Positions 27,001-34,838 of a stretch of 64,000 nt of DNA are shown piece by piece (position 1 is the first letter of the stretch; every line of letters starts with the position of its first letter). Source of the stretch: Streptomyces finlayi (GTDB lineage Bacteria; Actinomycetota; Actinomycetes; Streptomycetales; Streptomycetaceae). Under the pieces are notes generated by a model that did no database searches, had not been told where the DNA came from, and saw nothing but the letters and a program-made list of their open reading frames with translations. The translations under genes were made by a program, and so were the position numbers. The DNA is taken from contig NZ_CP045702.1 in NCBI RefSeq assembly GCF_014216315.1, positions 2,108,001 through 2,172,000 of the forward strand, read 5' to 3'.

Positions 27001-29427
27001 GTGACCGCCCGCAAGCCGTCCCGCAAGCCGTCCCGCAAGCCGTCCCGCATGACGTCGAATCCCATCGAGGCTCCACCCGTCCAGAAGCCGGTGACCACCG
27101 AGGTCTCCGCACCGACCGCACCCGCCGCGCCGGCAGCGCCCGCAGCACCCGCGACACCCGCCGCGGCCGCCGCGCCACCGGCCAAGCGCGCCCGCGCCAA
27201 GCGGACGGCCGCCACGCCGCCACGCCCCGGGCGGGGCGGTGCCGGCAAGGGCGTACTTCCCGCCGTCGCCCTGGACGGTGGGGACCGGGCCCGGCTGCTC
27301 GCCGGTGAGCACCACGCCCCGCACGACGTACTGGGCGCGCATCCGACCGGCGGCGGGGTGGAGTTCCGCGTGCTGCGGCCCTTCGCGCGTTCGGTGACCG
27401 TGCTCGCCGATGGAGTGCGGGCGGAGCTGCATGAGGACGGCGACGGCTTCTTCGCCGGGGTCCTGCCCCTGTCCGAGATCCCCGCGTACCGGCTCGCGGT
27501 CGCCTACGAGGACAACGAGACGGAGGTCGACGACCCCTACCGCTTCCTGCCCGCACTCGGCGAACTCGACCTCCATCTGATCGGCGAGGGGCGGCACGAG
27601 GAGCTGTGGACCGCTCTCGGCGCCCAGCCGATGGAGCACCAGGGCGTGACCGGTACGCGCTTCACCGTGTGGGCGCCGAACGCCCGCGGGGTGCGGGTCG
27701 CCGGGGACTTCAACTACTGGGACGGCAAGGGCCTCCCGATGCGCTCGCTCGGATCGACGGGCGTGTGGGAACTGTTCGTCCCGGCGATCGGCGAGGGCGC
27801 CCTGTACAAGTTCGACATCTGCCGCCCCGACGGCTCGCACACGATGCGGGCCGACCCGATGGCCCGGCGGACGGAGGTCCCTCCCGCCACCGCGTCGGTG
27901 GTGACGGCCTCGCACCACCAGTGGCAGGACGCGGACTGGATGGCGCACCGGGGCGACCGCCCGGTGCACGAGGCCCCGTTCTCGGCGTACGAGGTCCACC
28001 TCCCCTCCTGGCGCCCGGGGCTGACGTATCGCCAGCTCGCCGCGCAGCTTCCCGCCTACGTACGCGACCTCGGCTTCACGCACGTCGAGCTGATGCCGGT
28101 CTCCGAGCATCCCTTCGGCGGCTCCTGGGGCTACCAGGTCACCGGCTTCTACGCCCCGACCTCGCGCATGGGCGGCCCCGACGACTTCCGGTATCTCGTC
28201 GACGCCCTGCACCAGGCGGGCATCGGGGTCATCGTCGACTGGGTGCCCGCGCACTTCCCGCGTGACGACTGGGCGCTCGCGGAGTTCGACGGCCGCCCGC
28301 TGTACGAGCACTCGGACCCGTCCAGGGCCGCACACCCCGACTGGGGCACGCTGGAGTTCGACTACGGCCGCAAGGAGGTGCGCAACTTCCTGGTCTCCAA
28401 CGCCACGTACTGGTGCGAGGAGTTCCACATCGACGGCCTGCGGGTCGACGCGGTCGCCTCGATGCTCTACCTCGACTACTCCCGCGAGGACGGCCAGTGG
28501 TCGGCGAACGAGCACGGTGGCCGGGAGAACCTGGACGCCGTCGCCTTCCTCCAGGAGATGAACGCGACCGTCTACCGGCGCAACCCCGGGGTCGTCACGA
28601 TCGCGGAGGAGTCCACCGCCTGGGACGGCGTCACCCGCCCCACGGACCAGGGCGGTCTCGGCTTCGGCCTGAAGTGGAACATGGGCTGGATGCACGATTC
28701 GCTGGTGTACATCGGCAAGGAGCCGGTGCACCGCAAGTACCACCACAACGAGATGACCTTCTCGATGGTGTACGCGTACAGCGAGAACTACGTCCTGCCG
28801 ATCTCGCACGACGAGGTGGTGCACGGCAAGCAGGCGCTGGTCAGCAAGATGCCGGGCGACTGGTGGCAGCAGCGTGCCAACCACCGCGCCTACCTGGGCT
28901 TCATGTGGGCGCACCCGGGCAAGCAACTCCTCTTCATGGGGCAGGAGTTCGCCCAGGGGGCGGAGTGGTCCGAAGGGCACGGCCCCGACTGGTGGCTGGT
29001 CGACTCCTCGTACGAGGCCTCGGACGACCACCGCGGCGTACGCACCCTGGTGGGGGATCTGAACGCGGTGTACGGCGCCGTACCCGCCCTCTGGCAGCGT
29101 GACACCGTGCCGGAGGGTTTCGCCTGGGTCGACGGGAACGCGTCCGAGGACAACGTGTTCTCGTTCCTGCGGTACGACGCGGACGGCTCGCCGCTCCTGG
29201 CGATCTCGCACTTCTCACCGGCGGTGCGCCAGGACTACCGGGTCGGTGTGCCGGAGGGCTTCGAGAGCTGGGTGGAGGTCATCAACACGGACGCGGCCCG
29301 TTACGGCGGCAGCGACGTCCGCAACGAGGAGCCGCTGAAGCCGGAGGCGGTGACCATGCACGGCAGGCAGGAAAGCGTCCTCCTGACGCTGCCGCCGCTG
29401 GCCACGGTGTACTTCCGGCCGGCGTGA
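27001..29427 (+). CDS. glgB: 1,4-alpha-glucan branching enzyme GlgB
   Basis: GH13_9 enzyme that introduces alpha-1,6 branches into the GlgE-made glucan. Two CBM48-type beta domains (HDVLGAHPTGGGVEFRVLRP and VTGTRFTVWAPNARGVRVAG) precede the barrel. Catalytic residues are D483 (GLRVDAVASMLYLDY) and E536 (TIAEEST), 53 apart as in E. coli GlgB. GTG 27001 follows GAGGAGG. The N-terminus is unusual: three KPSR units (RKPSRKPSRKPSR) and an Ala/Pro/Lys-rich tail of about 85 residues before the first domain. The frame stays open upstream across pep2, but that part is only overlap. Last gene of the operon. Confidence 0.94.
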   Translation: MTARKPSRKPSRKPSRMTSNPIEAPPVQKPVTTEVSAPTAPAAPAAPAAPATPAAAAAPPAKRARAKRTAATPPRPGRGGAGKGVLPAVALDGGDRARLLAGEHHAPHDVLGAHPTGGGVEFRVLRPFARSVTVLADGVRAELHEDGDGFFAGVLPLSEIPAYRLAVAYEDNETEVDDPYRFLPALGELDLHLIGEGRHEELWTALGAQPMEHQGVTGTRFTVWAPNARGVRVAGDFNYWDGKGLPMRSLGSTGVWELFVPAIGEGALYKFDICRPDGSHTMRADPMARRTEVPPATASVVTASHHQWQDADWMAHRGDRPVHEAPFSAYEVHLPSWRPGLTYRQLAAQLPAYVRDLGFTHVELMPVSEHPFGGSWGYQVTGFYAPTSRMGGPDDFRYLVDALHQAGIGVIVDWVPAHFPRDDWALAEFDGRPLYEHSDPSRAAHPDWGTLEFDYGRKEVRNFLVSNATYWCEEFHIDGLRVDAVASMLYLDYSREDGQWSANEHGGRENLDAVAFLQEMNATVYRRNPGVVTIAEESTAWDGVTRPTDQGGLGFGLKWNMGWMHDSLVYIGKEPVHRKYHHNEMTFSMVYAYSENYVLPISHDEVVHGKQALVSKMPGDWWQQRANHRAYLGFMWAHPGKQLLFMGQEFAQGAEWSEGHGPDWWLVDSSYEASDDHRGVRTLVGDLNAVYGAVPALWQRDTVPEGFAWVDGNASEDNVFSFLRYDADGSPLLAISHFSPAVRQDYRVGVPEGFESWVEVINTDAARYGGSDVRNEEPLKPEAVTMHGRQESVLLTLPPLATVYFRPA

Positions 29428-29457
29428 CCGGCTGAGCCCACGTCCGGCCCGCTGAGG

Positions 29458-29488
29458 GGGCCCGCACCGCGTACGCCGGTGCGGGCCC
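29458..29488 (+). terminator. Strong hairpin terminator of the glgE-glgB operon
   Basis: GGGCCCGCACCG (29458-29469) pairs perfectly with CGGTGCGGGCCC (29477-29488) over a 7-nt loop, 30 nt beyond the glgB stop codon. Confidence 0.85.
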
Positions 29489-29820
29489 TCCCTCACTCCC
29501 CGCCCAGCGCTTCGAAGGTGCTCGCCCGGGAGTCGCGGCCGTGCCCCTTCGCGCGATCGCATGGGGCCTGCACAGAGGAATGGTCACCCGACGCTCGAAC
29601 CCCGAAGCTCGGGAGACGAGTTGCGGGACCGGCGCCTCACTCTTTCGTGCGTACGGACGAGGGGAACGCGACCGATGCTCGCAGCTCGGGACCCAGGCGC
29701 CGGGACGCGAGCTTCGGGATGCGAGCGCCTTCTTCAACTGGTTGGTCAGTAGGGGAGGTTGAAACCACCCCACCCTCCCCACCCCGTAACGGCGATCAAG
29801 TGTGACTATTCGCGACCGAC
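29489..29820. other. Intergenic DNA at the left edge of the accessory block
   Basis: About 330 bp with no domain-bearing frame, no tRNA and no recognisable attachment site. It marks the change from the glg operon to genes of different character. Confidence 0.4.
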
Positions 29821-29901
29821 TTGCGACGCGGCGTCACGGCTGCTTACGGTTCCGGAAACGAAACGACCCCGACACGGTGTTCTCAGCACCACGCCGGGGT
29901 C
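29821..29901 (+). promoter_or_regulatory. Promoter followed by a structured leader
   Basis: TTGCGA (29821-29826), an 18-bp spacer and TACGGT (29845-29850) make a plausible promoter. The predicted transcript then folds: GACCCCG (29865-29871) pairs with CGGGGTC (29895-29901), enclosing GGTG/CACC (29876-29879, 29887-29890). The hairpin ends 29 nt before the GTG at 29930, leaving the AAAGAGG ribosome-binding site free. It may be a terminator-like attenuator, an mRNA-stability element or a protein-binding leader. Confidence 0.45.
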
Positions 29902-29929
29902 TCACCCCAAGATCGAAAGAGGCGATCCC

Positions 29930-30937
29930 GTGGCTGCCACAAACCTTAGCGCCGCCCTGCCCGCGCACGTGTCTTCACTCCCGTGCCCGATGGCCAAGCC
30001 CGGCTACGGCAAGCGCTCCGCCCCGGACCAACTCCGGACCCCGCCCACCGAGGCCTTCGCACTGCTCCCGGGGCGGGAGCAGCACATCGCCGCGTTCATC
30101 GACCGCCTGCCCGAGGGCGCGTCGATGAGCGTGAAGACCCTGGCCAGGCAACTCCCGCTCTACGGCCAGCAGGCCGTCAGCACCGCACTGACCGCCCTGT
30201 CCGTGGCGGGCCATCTGCGGCGCGTCCGCTGCCTGGTGGGTGCGAGCGACCAGGTCCGCTGGGTGTTCCGCACCTACTGGTCCCGCACCGCCCACGACAA
30301 CGAGTGGTGGGCCACCCACCTGGCGGCGGAGACAGCGCCCGCCGGCCTGCCCCCGAAGGCCCCCATCTCGCCCGACCCGGTCCAGCCCGCCCCCGCCCCT
30401 GCCCCTGCCCCTGCCGTACCGAAGCAACCGAACGCGGCTCGGACCGTCCCAACGGCAAGCAGCCCCGCCTCCCCCGCCTACCGTGCGCTGGCCCAACTCG
30501 GATGCGTGGAACCACGCCTGCCCCTCTCCGCAGCCGACTGCGAGGCACTGGAGGAACAGGCCACCGAATGGCTGGACAGGGGAGCGACCCCCGCCTACCT
30601 CATCCAGGCCCTGACCGCCGGACTGCCCGAAGTGATCAACTCACCAAGGGGTTTCGTCCACCGCAGGCTCAAGGACAAGCTGCCACCCCGCTTGCCCACC
30701 GCCCCCGCCGCGACCAGCGCACCGCCCCGAAGCGTGATGATGGAATGCACCCAGTGCGGCGTTCCCGGCCCCCCGGAAGCTCTCCCCGACGGCCTCTGCC
30801 GCACCTGCCGCAAGCCCGCCGCAGGCGCGGACACGGCCACAGAACCTGCAACCAGCCGGGCCGCCACTGAAGCCGTCGCCCAGCGCGACGTACACACCCT
30901 CGTCGCACACCTCCGCGACATGCTCAGAACCCCATGA
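29930..30937 (+). CDS. Winged-helix protein with C-terminal zinc ribbon, function unknown
   Basis: A 335-residue protein I cannot assign to a named gene. Residues about 35-100 look like a winged helix of MarR/replication-initiator type (SVKTLARQLPLYGQQAVSTA, then AGHLRRVRCLV and WVFRTYW). A Pro/Ala linker (PAPAPAPAPAVPKQ) follows, then an alpha-helical segment (CEALEEQATEWLDRG) and a four-Cys ribbon, CTQCGVPGPPEALPDGLCRTC. The order of helix-turn-helix then zinc ribbon suggests DNA binding. GTG 29930 has AAAGAGG upstream; the longer open frame includes the structured leader and is rejected. It opens the accessory block and ends 96 nt before an XRE regulator gene. Confidence 0.7.
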   Translation: MAATNLSAALPAHVSSLPCPMAKPGYGKRSAPDQLRTPPTEAFALLPGREQHIAAFIDRLPEGASMSVKTLARQLPLYGQQAVSTALTALSVAGHLRRVRCLVGASDQVRWVFRTYWSRTAHDNEWWATHLAAETAPAGLPPKAPISPDPVQPAPAPAPAPAVPKQPNAARTVPTASSPASPAYRALAQLGCVEPRLPLSAADCEALEEQATEWLDRGATPAYLIQALTAGLPEVINSPRGFVHRRLKDKLPPRLPTAPAATSAPPRSVMMECTQCGVPGPPEALPDGLCRTCRKPAAGADTATEPATSRAATEAVAQRDVHTLVAHLRDMLRTP

Positions 30938-30946
30938 CCTCGCCGA

Positions 30947-30971
30947 CTCGTACGCAGGAACCGCGTACGAG
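30947..30971. promoter_or_regulatory. 9-bp inverted repeat between two regulator genes
   Basis: CTCGTACGC (30947-30955) and GCGTACGAG (30963-30971) are perfect mirror images across 7 nt. It lies 10 nt after one stop codon and 62 nt before the next start. It may be a short terminator or the operator of the XRE gene that follows. Confidence 0.45.
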
Positions 30972-31033
30972 CTCACACAGTGGACAGCGCCCGTCACCGA
31001 ACGTGAGCATGAGCGCGTCGAGAGGGGCATCCC

Positions 31034-31855
31034 ATGACAGCCATCAGCGAACCCGAACCATCCGACAGCCTCAAGGCATTCGGCGCCATCCTGAAGGTCT
31101 TCCGCGAGCGGGCCGCACTCACTCAGGAGCAGTTGGCGCTGCTCGTCAGCTACTCACCGCATTTCGTCGCTTCCGTCGAGCAGGGCCGCCGCTTCCCGCC
31201 CGAGGACTTCGTCGACCGGGCGGAGTACGCGCTGGAGGCATTCGGGGTGCTGCGGGCGGCAGCCCAGCATCTCTCACGCCAGCCGGGCCTGGCGGCCTGG
31301 TTCCGCATGTGGGCGAAGCTGGAGGCGACGGCGGTGAGTCTGTGCACCTACGAGTGCCGGGTGGTGCCGGGACTGCTGCAGACGGAGGCGTACGCGCGAG
31401 CGGTCATGATGAACGTTCCGCCGCCGCCCACAGAGGAGGAGGTCGAGCAGCGGCTGTCCGCCCGTCTGGCGCGTCAGGACCTGCTGACCCGCCGGCCGCC
31501 GATCGCGTTCAGCTTCATCATCGAAGAGGCCATACTGCTGCGGCACACTGGAGGCGAGGCGGTCACGACCGGAGTCCTGGACCAGATCGTCGTGCGAGCT
31601 GAGCAATGGAATGTCGAGATCCAGATCATGCCGCTCAGGCAGCCTCAACACGCGGGCACAGACGGCCCGTTGCAGCTGCTGGAAACAGCGAAGAACCAGT
31701 GGCTCGGATATTCGGAGGGTCAGAAGACCGGCCAACTGATCGCGGACCGAAAAGACATCAGTGTGCTCCAGATGCGCTATGCCAAGATGCGCTCACAGGC
31801 CCTGTCCCCCGCGGACTCGGCAGACCTGTTGCAGCGGATGCGAGGAACGCTATGA
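31034..31855 (+). CDS. XRE-family regulator with DUF5753 domain
   Basis: A 273-residue cytosolic DNA-binding protein. An N-terminal helix-turn-helix (FGAILKVFRERAALTQEQLA to PHFVASVEQGRRFP) is followed by the DUF5753 ligand/partner domain (TYECRVVPGLLQTEAYARAV, IEEAILLRHTGG, IQIMPL, DRKDISVLQMRYAKMRSQAL). Such proteins are paired with DUF397 partners in Streptomyces (WhiJ-type, Scr1/Scr2) and control development or behave like toxin-antitoxin modules. GAGAGGGG precedes the ATG. Its stop codon overlaps the start of the DUF397 gene (ATGA). Confidence 0.9.
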   Translation: MTAISEPEPSDSLKAFGAILKVFRERAALTQEQLALLVSYSPHFVASVEQGRRFPPEDFVDRAEYALEAFGVLRAAAQHLSRQPGLAAWFRMWAKLEATAVSLCTYECRVVPGLLQTEAYARAVMMNVPPPPTEEEVEQRLSARLARQDLLTRRPPIAFSFIIEEAILLRHTGGEAVTTGVLDQIVVRAEQWNVEIQIMPLRQPQHAGTDGPLQLLETAKNQWLGYSEGQKTGQLIADRKDISVLQMRYAKMRSQALSPADSADLLQRMRGTL

Positions 31856-32064
31856 GCACCACAGACGAACTGGACTGGTTCAAGAGCAGTTACAGCGGCT
31901 CGGAGGGCGACAGTTGCATCGAGGTCGCCACCCGCCCCAACAGCGTCCATGTCCGTGACTCCAAGGACGCTGCAGGCCCACACCTCACTCTTCCCTCCCA
32001 CGCATGGGCTGCCTTCGTCACATCGGCGGCAGATACGTCGGCGTCATGGCGGCCGGTCGCCTGA
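31852..32064 (+). CDS. DUF397 protein, partner of the upstream XRE regulator
   Basis: 70 residues of the classic DUF397 form: LDWFKSSYSGSEGDSCIEVA, then VHVRDSKDAAGPHLTLPSHAWAAFV. The coupled upstream gene supplies the DNA-binding DUF5753 partner. Known pairs of this kind antagonise each other: overexpression of one component is toxic or alters sporulation and the other relieves it. The pair is directly upstream of the three-enzyme cassette and is the best local candidate for controlling it, though separated from it by a 333-bp gap. Confidence 0.9.
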   Translation: MSTTDELDWFKSSYSGSEGDSCIEVATRPNSVHVRDSKDAAGPHLTLPSHAWAAFVTSAADTSASWRPVA

Positions 32065-32397
32065 CCCAGCGCGACGATGCCGGCCTGGGACGTGTCCGGC
32101 CGATCAATTGACTACTTCGTGTCCGGGTCGTTGATGTGGACATGGGGCGGGACGGCAGTGGATGCCACGCGCAGCCCGACGTGGCCCCGAACACGATCAC
32201 GGTCCGTCGTTGTGCGATTGCGTCCCCCACAAAACCGGGGGTGGGCAAGGCAGATCGTTGTCACCGCCCCGTCGCGCGAGGGCTCGCGAGTTGCCTTACG
32301 GTGATACGGGAGGGTTTGGCCGCCAGCGGGGGACGCGGGCTGGGGAGCGGCTGACCCGGGGGCGACACACGATGACTCGTGAATGGGCGGATATCCC
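32065..32397. other. Promoter region of the three-enzyme cassette
   Basis: 333 bp with only short unconvincing frames. CGCGAG-GG-CTCGCG (about 32277-32290) is a small hairpin and TTACGGT at 32294-32300 is a plausible -10 region, placing a start about 90 nt before the cassette. No clear -35 was found. Confidence 0.4.
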
Positions 32398-33810
32398 ATG
32401 GACGACAAGATTGTGCCGCCGGGCGAACCGGTGCCGGAAGAGGGCTGGATTTACGTCCGGCTCGAGGGAGACGCGAAGCAGCGCGGCGAACAGCACGGGA
32501 AGGCACTGGCGAAGGAACTGCGAGACGCCCTCGACGTCGGTGACTTCATGGCTGAGTGGGACACCGGCGAACACCTGACGAATTTCGCCGCTATAGCCAA
32601 GGAGGCGTTCGGCACCTACGACGCACACGGCAAGTTCACCGGTTACACCATCGACGACGAATACCTGGACGAAATCAAGGGCATCGTCAAGGGCGCTACG
32701 AGTGGCGGAAATCCCTCGGTCACACCCAAGAGAAAGGTCCCCATCACCGAGGAGGTGCTGATCGCCTGGAACGCGTACAACGAACTGGTCGGCACGTGGT
32801 GGCCCCTGGATCCGCCAAAGGAAGAGCCCGTCGGCACGCGCGTCAGAAGCTCCCCGGGGCGATGCAGTGCCTTCGCCACCACCGGGGCGGCCAGCGACGG
32901 CGGGAAGATCGTGATGGCCCACAACACCTGGGACCGTTACTCCGTCGCCGAGTGTTACAACATCATCCTCGATATCGTCCCGCCCAAGGGCAAGGGACAT
33001 CGCATGCTGATGCAAGCGGCCCCCGGCTACATCACCAGCGGCGCGGACTGGGTGGTGACCGACGCGGGGCTGATGATCTGCGAGACCACCATCGGGGGCT
33101 TCACCGGACACTTCCTCAAGGGCAAATCCCCCGAGTTCCAGCGTTCCCGGAAGGCGGCCCAGTACGGCGACAGCATCGAGACATGGCAACAGTTGATGCT
33201 CGAAGGGAACAACGGGGGCTACGCCAACACGTGGCTCGTCGGAGAGGCCAAGAGCGCAAACAAGAGGATCGCCCGCATCGACGTGGGTACGGCCTATCAC
33301 GGCTCCGAGGAGCGCACCGATGGATACTTCGCCTGCTGCAACGTCGCCTCGAACCTCAAAGTGCGCAACCAGGAGACCTCCGGTCCCGGCGCATATTCCG
33401 ACATCCGCGGCAACGGCGCCCGGCGCGTGCGTTTCGGCCAACTGCTGGGAAACTCCGTCCGGATGACCGCCGAGCAGGCCGAGAAAGTGATCGCGGATCA
33501 CCACGATGTCTACTGCGACAACGCGATCCGCCCCGGTTCACGGTCGATCTGCGGGCATCTCGACCTCGACGACGGCCGTGCCGGCAACCACGGCCGGGAG
33601 CCCTTCTACCCCTACGGGGCCAACGACGGGAAGGTCATGGACAGCGACATGGCAGCGAACATGACGTTCCAGGCCCGCTGGGGCAACTCCTGCGGCCTCC
33701 CCTTCGATGCCAAGGACTTCCTGGCGACGCACCCGCAGTACGACTGGCTGGCGGACTGGTTGCACGACCGGCCCACCCGGAAATGGACCACCTTCCCCCC
33801 GAAGCGGTGA
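32398..33810 (+). CDS. Ntn-hydrolase of the peptidase C45 / phospholipase B-like superfamily
   Basis: A 470-residue cytosolic protein without signal peptide. The key stretch is GRCSAFATTGAASDGGKIVM, followed by AHNTWDRY. Cys156 is the expected N-terminal nucleophile freed by autocleavage, as in acyl-CoA:6-APA acyltransferase (C45) and phospholipase B-like proteins; downstream PGYITSGADWVVTDAGLMIC and NNGGYANTWLVG also fit that group. Members cleave or form amide bonds to acyl groups. The insect homologue Tan hydrolyses beta-alanyl-dopamine and beta-alanyl-histamine. Start chosen at ATG 32398 with GGGCGGA upstream, over ATG 32383 with none. Two rare AGA codons hint at foreign origin. First gene of a three-gene cassette with a decarboxylase and a peptidase. 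Confidence 0.8.
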   Translation: MDDKIVPPGEPVPEEGWIYVRLEGDAKQRGEQHGKALAKELRDALDVGDFMAEWDTGEHLTNFAAIAKEAFGTYDAHGKFTGYTIDDEYLDEIKGIVKGATSGGNPSVTPKRKVPITEEVLIAWNAYNELVGTWWPLDPPKEEPVGTRVRSSPGRCSAFATTGAASDGGKIVMAHNTWDRYSVAECYNIILDIVPPKGKGHRMLMQAAPGYITSGADWVVTDAGLMICETTIGGFTGHFLKGKSPEFQRSRKAAQYGDSIETWQQLMLEGNNGGYANTWLVGEAKSANKRIARIDVGTAYHGSEERTDGYFACCNVASNLKVRNQETSGPGAYSDIRGNGARRVRFGQLLGNSVRMTAEQAEKVIADHHDVYCDNAIRPGSRSICGHLDLDDGRAGNHGREPFYPYGANDGKVMDSDMAANMTFQARWGNSCGLPFDAKDFLATHPQYDWLADWLHDRPTRKWTTFPPKR

Positions 33811-33849
33811 ACGACAGGGTCGAGAGCCCGAGCTGGAAAGGGAGACGAC

Positions 33850-34830
33850 ATGCCGAACAACCCGAAACCCGGCGACATCAAGTCGGTGGTGAAGAACGCC
33901 ATAGGTCCCATGGAGGACTACGCCATGGGCTACCTCAACCCCGTGGGCACCGACCCGGTGTCCTCTTCACAGGGCACAGGATACGTCGCGACCATGAAGC
34001 TCTCTGTGGGCACGGTGGGCATCAGTGATGCCGACATCCTGGACGAGGGCACCGAGAACATCGTGTCCTACGACCGATGTGAGGCGGCCGACGCCAACAT
34101 CAGCCAGATCAACATGGGCACCGCCTCCTCATTCTGCGGCCTGAACGGAGCCCTGTGGGGGTACCACCTCGCACAAGCAGAACTCCCCACGACCAAGGTC
34201 TTCTCGATCCCCGCCAACGGTGGCAAACCCTTGGACGTCTACGACGCCACCCCCCTGCTCGACGCGACCTACCGGCTCTTCGGCAGCGTCGACGTCCCAC
34301 GGCACCCGCCCCTTCCAGGAGCACATGTCATCTGCGCCAACAAGAACATCACCGTACGCGGGCCCTCCTACGCCTGGGCCTTCATAGCGATCGCCATCGC
34401 CGATGACCCCAGGGAGAGCAACCTGTTCATCGAGGACTGCGGCGAATTCCCCGCGCGTCCGTACGAGACGTACGACAAGGATGGGCATGCGGTGAAGACC
34501 GTCTTCCCCACCGGCGACCAAGTCAGCGACCTGCTCCTGAAACACGAATACGCCGTCGCGAAAAGCGTCCAGCTGTGCGGAGCGGACTACCGCAAGAAGG
34601 CCTACTCGAAGATGTACGCCGTCAGCCGCGCCGTGTACGCCGCGCCCGGCGAGGTGGGCTCCGCGCTCGCCTGCGCCCCGTACGTCCTGCTCGCCCAGCA
34701 CGATGTCCCGAATCAGTGGACGACGGACAAGCTCGTCGACAGCAAGCTCACAGCGTGGCAGTCGGCGCTGTGGAGTGACAAGCTCCAGCCCTACCCCTTC
34801 AAGGACCGCGAGATCGTCGGCGCACCGTAG
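33850..34830 (+). CDS. hdcA: Pyruvoyl-dependent histidine decarboxylase homologue
   Basis: A 326-residue protein of the pyruvoyl histidine-decarboxylase family known from Lactobacillus and Clostridium. The proenzyme self-cleaves between two serines, and the second becomes the pyruvoyl cofactor. Here IVSYDRCEAADANISQINMG runs into TASSFCG, with cleavage expected at Ser93-Ser94. Tyr74, Asp75 and Glu78 match Tyr62, Asp63 and Glu66 of the Lactobacillus 30a enzyme, where Asp63 contacts the imidazole. Glu195 in LFIEDCGE matches the proton donor Glu197. Histidine to histamine is therefore the default prediction, with related amino acids possible. AAGGGAG precedes ATG 33850, 39 nt after the hydrolase gene. 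There is no histidine/histamine antiporter beside it, unlike in lactobacilli, so a biosynthetic role seems likelier than acid resistance. Confidence 0.85.
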   Translation: MPNNPKPGDIKSVVKNAIGPMEDYAMGYLNPVGTDPVSSSQGTGYVATMKLSVGTVGISDADILDEGTENIVSYDRCEAADANISQINMGTASSFCGLNGALWGYHLAQAELPTTKVFSIPANGGKPLDVYDATPLLDATYRLFGSVDVPRHPPLPGAHVICANKNITVRGPSYAWAFIAIAIADDPRESNLFIEDCGEFPARPYETYDKDGHAVKTVFPTGDQVSDLLLKHEYAVAKSVQLCGADYRKKAYSKMYAVSRAVYAAPGEVGSALACAPYVLLAQHDVPNQWTTDKLVDSKLTAWQSALWSDKLQPYPFKDREIVGAP

Positions 34831-34838
34831 GAGATGCG

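Noticed and set aside
26485..29211. 908-codon leftward frame opposite pep2-glgB
   Set aside because: Antisense shadow of glgB; composition and lack of any motif rule it out.
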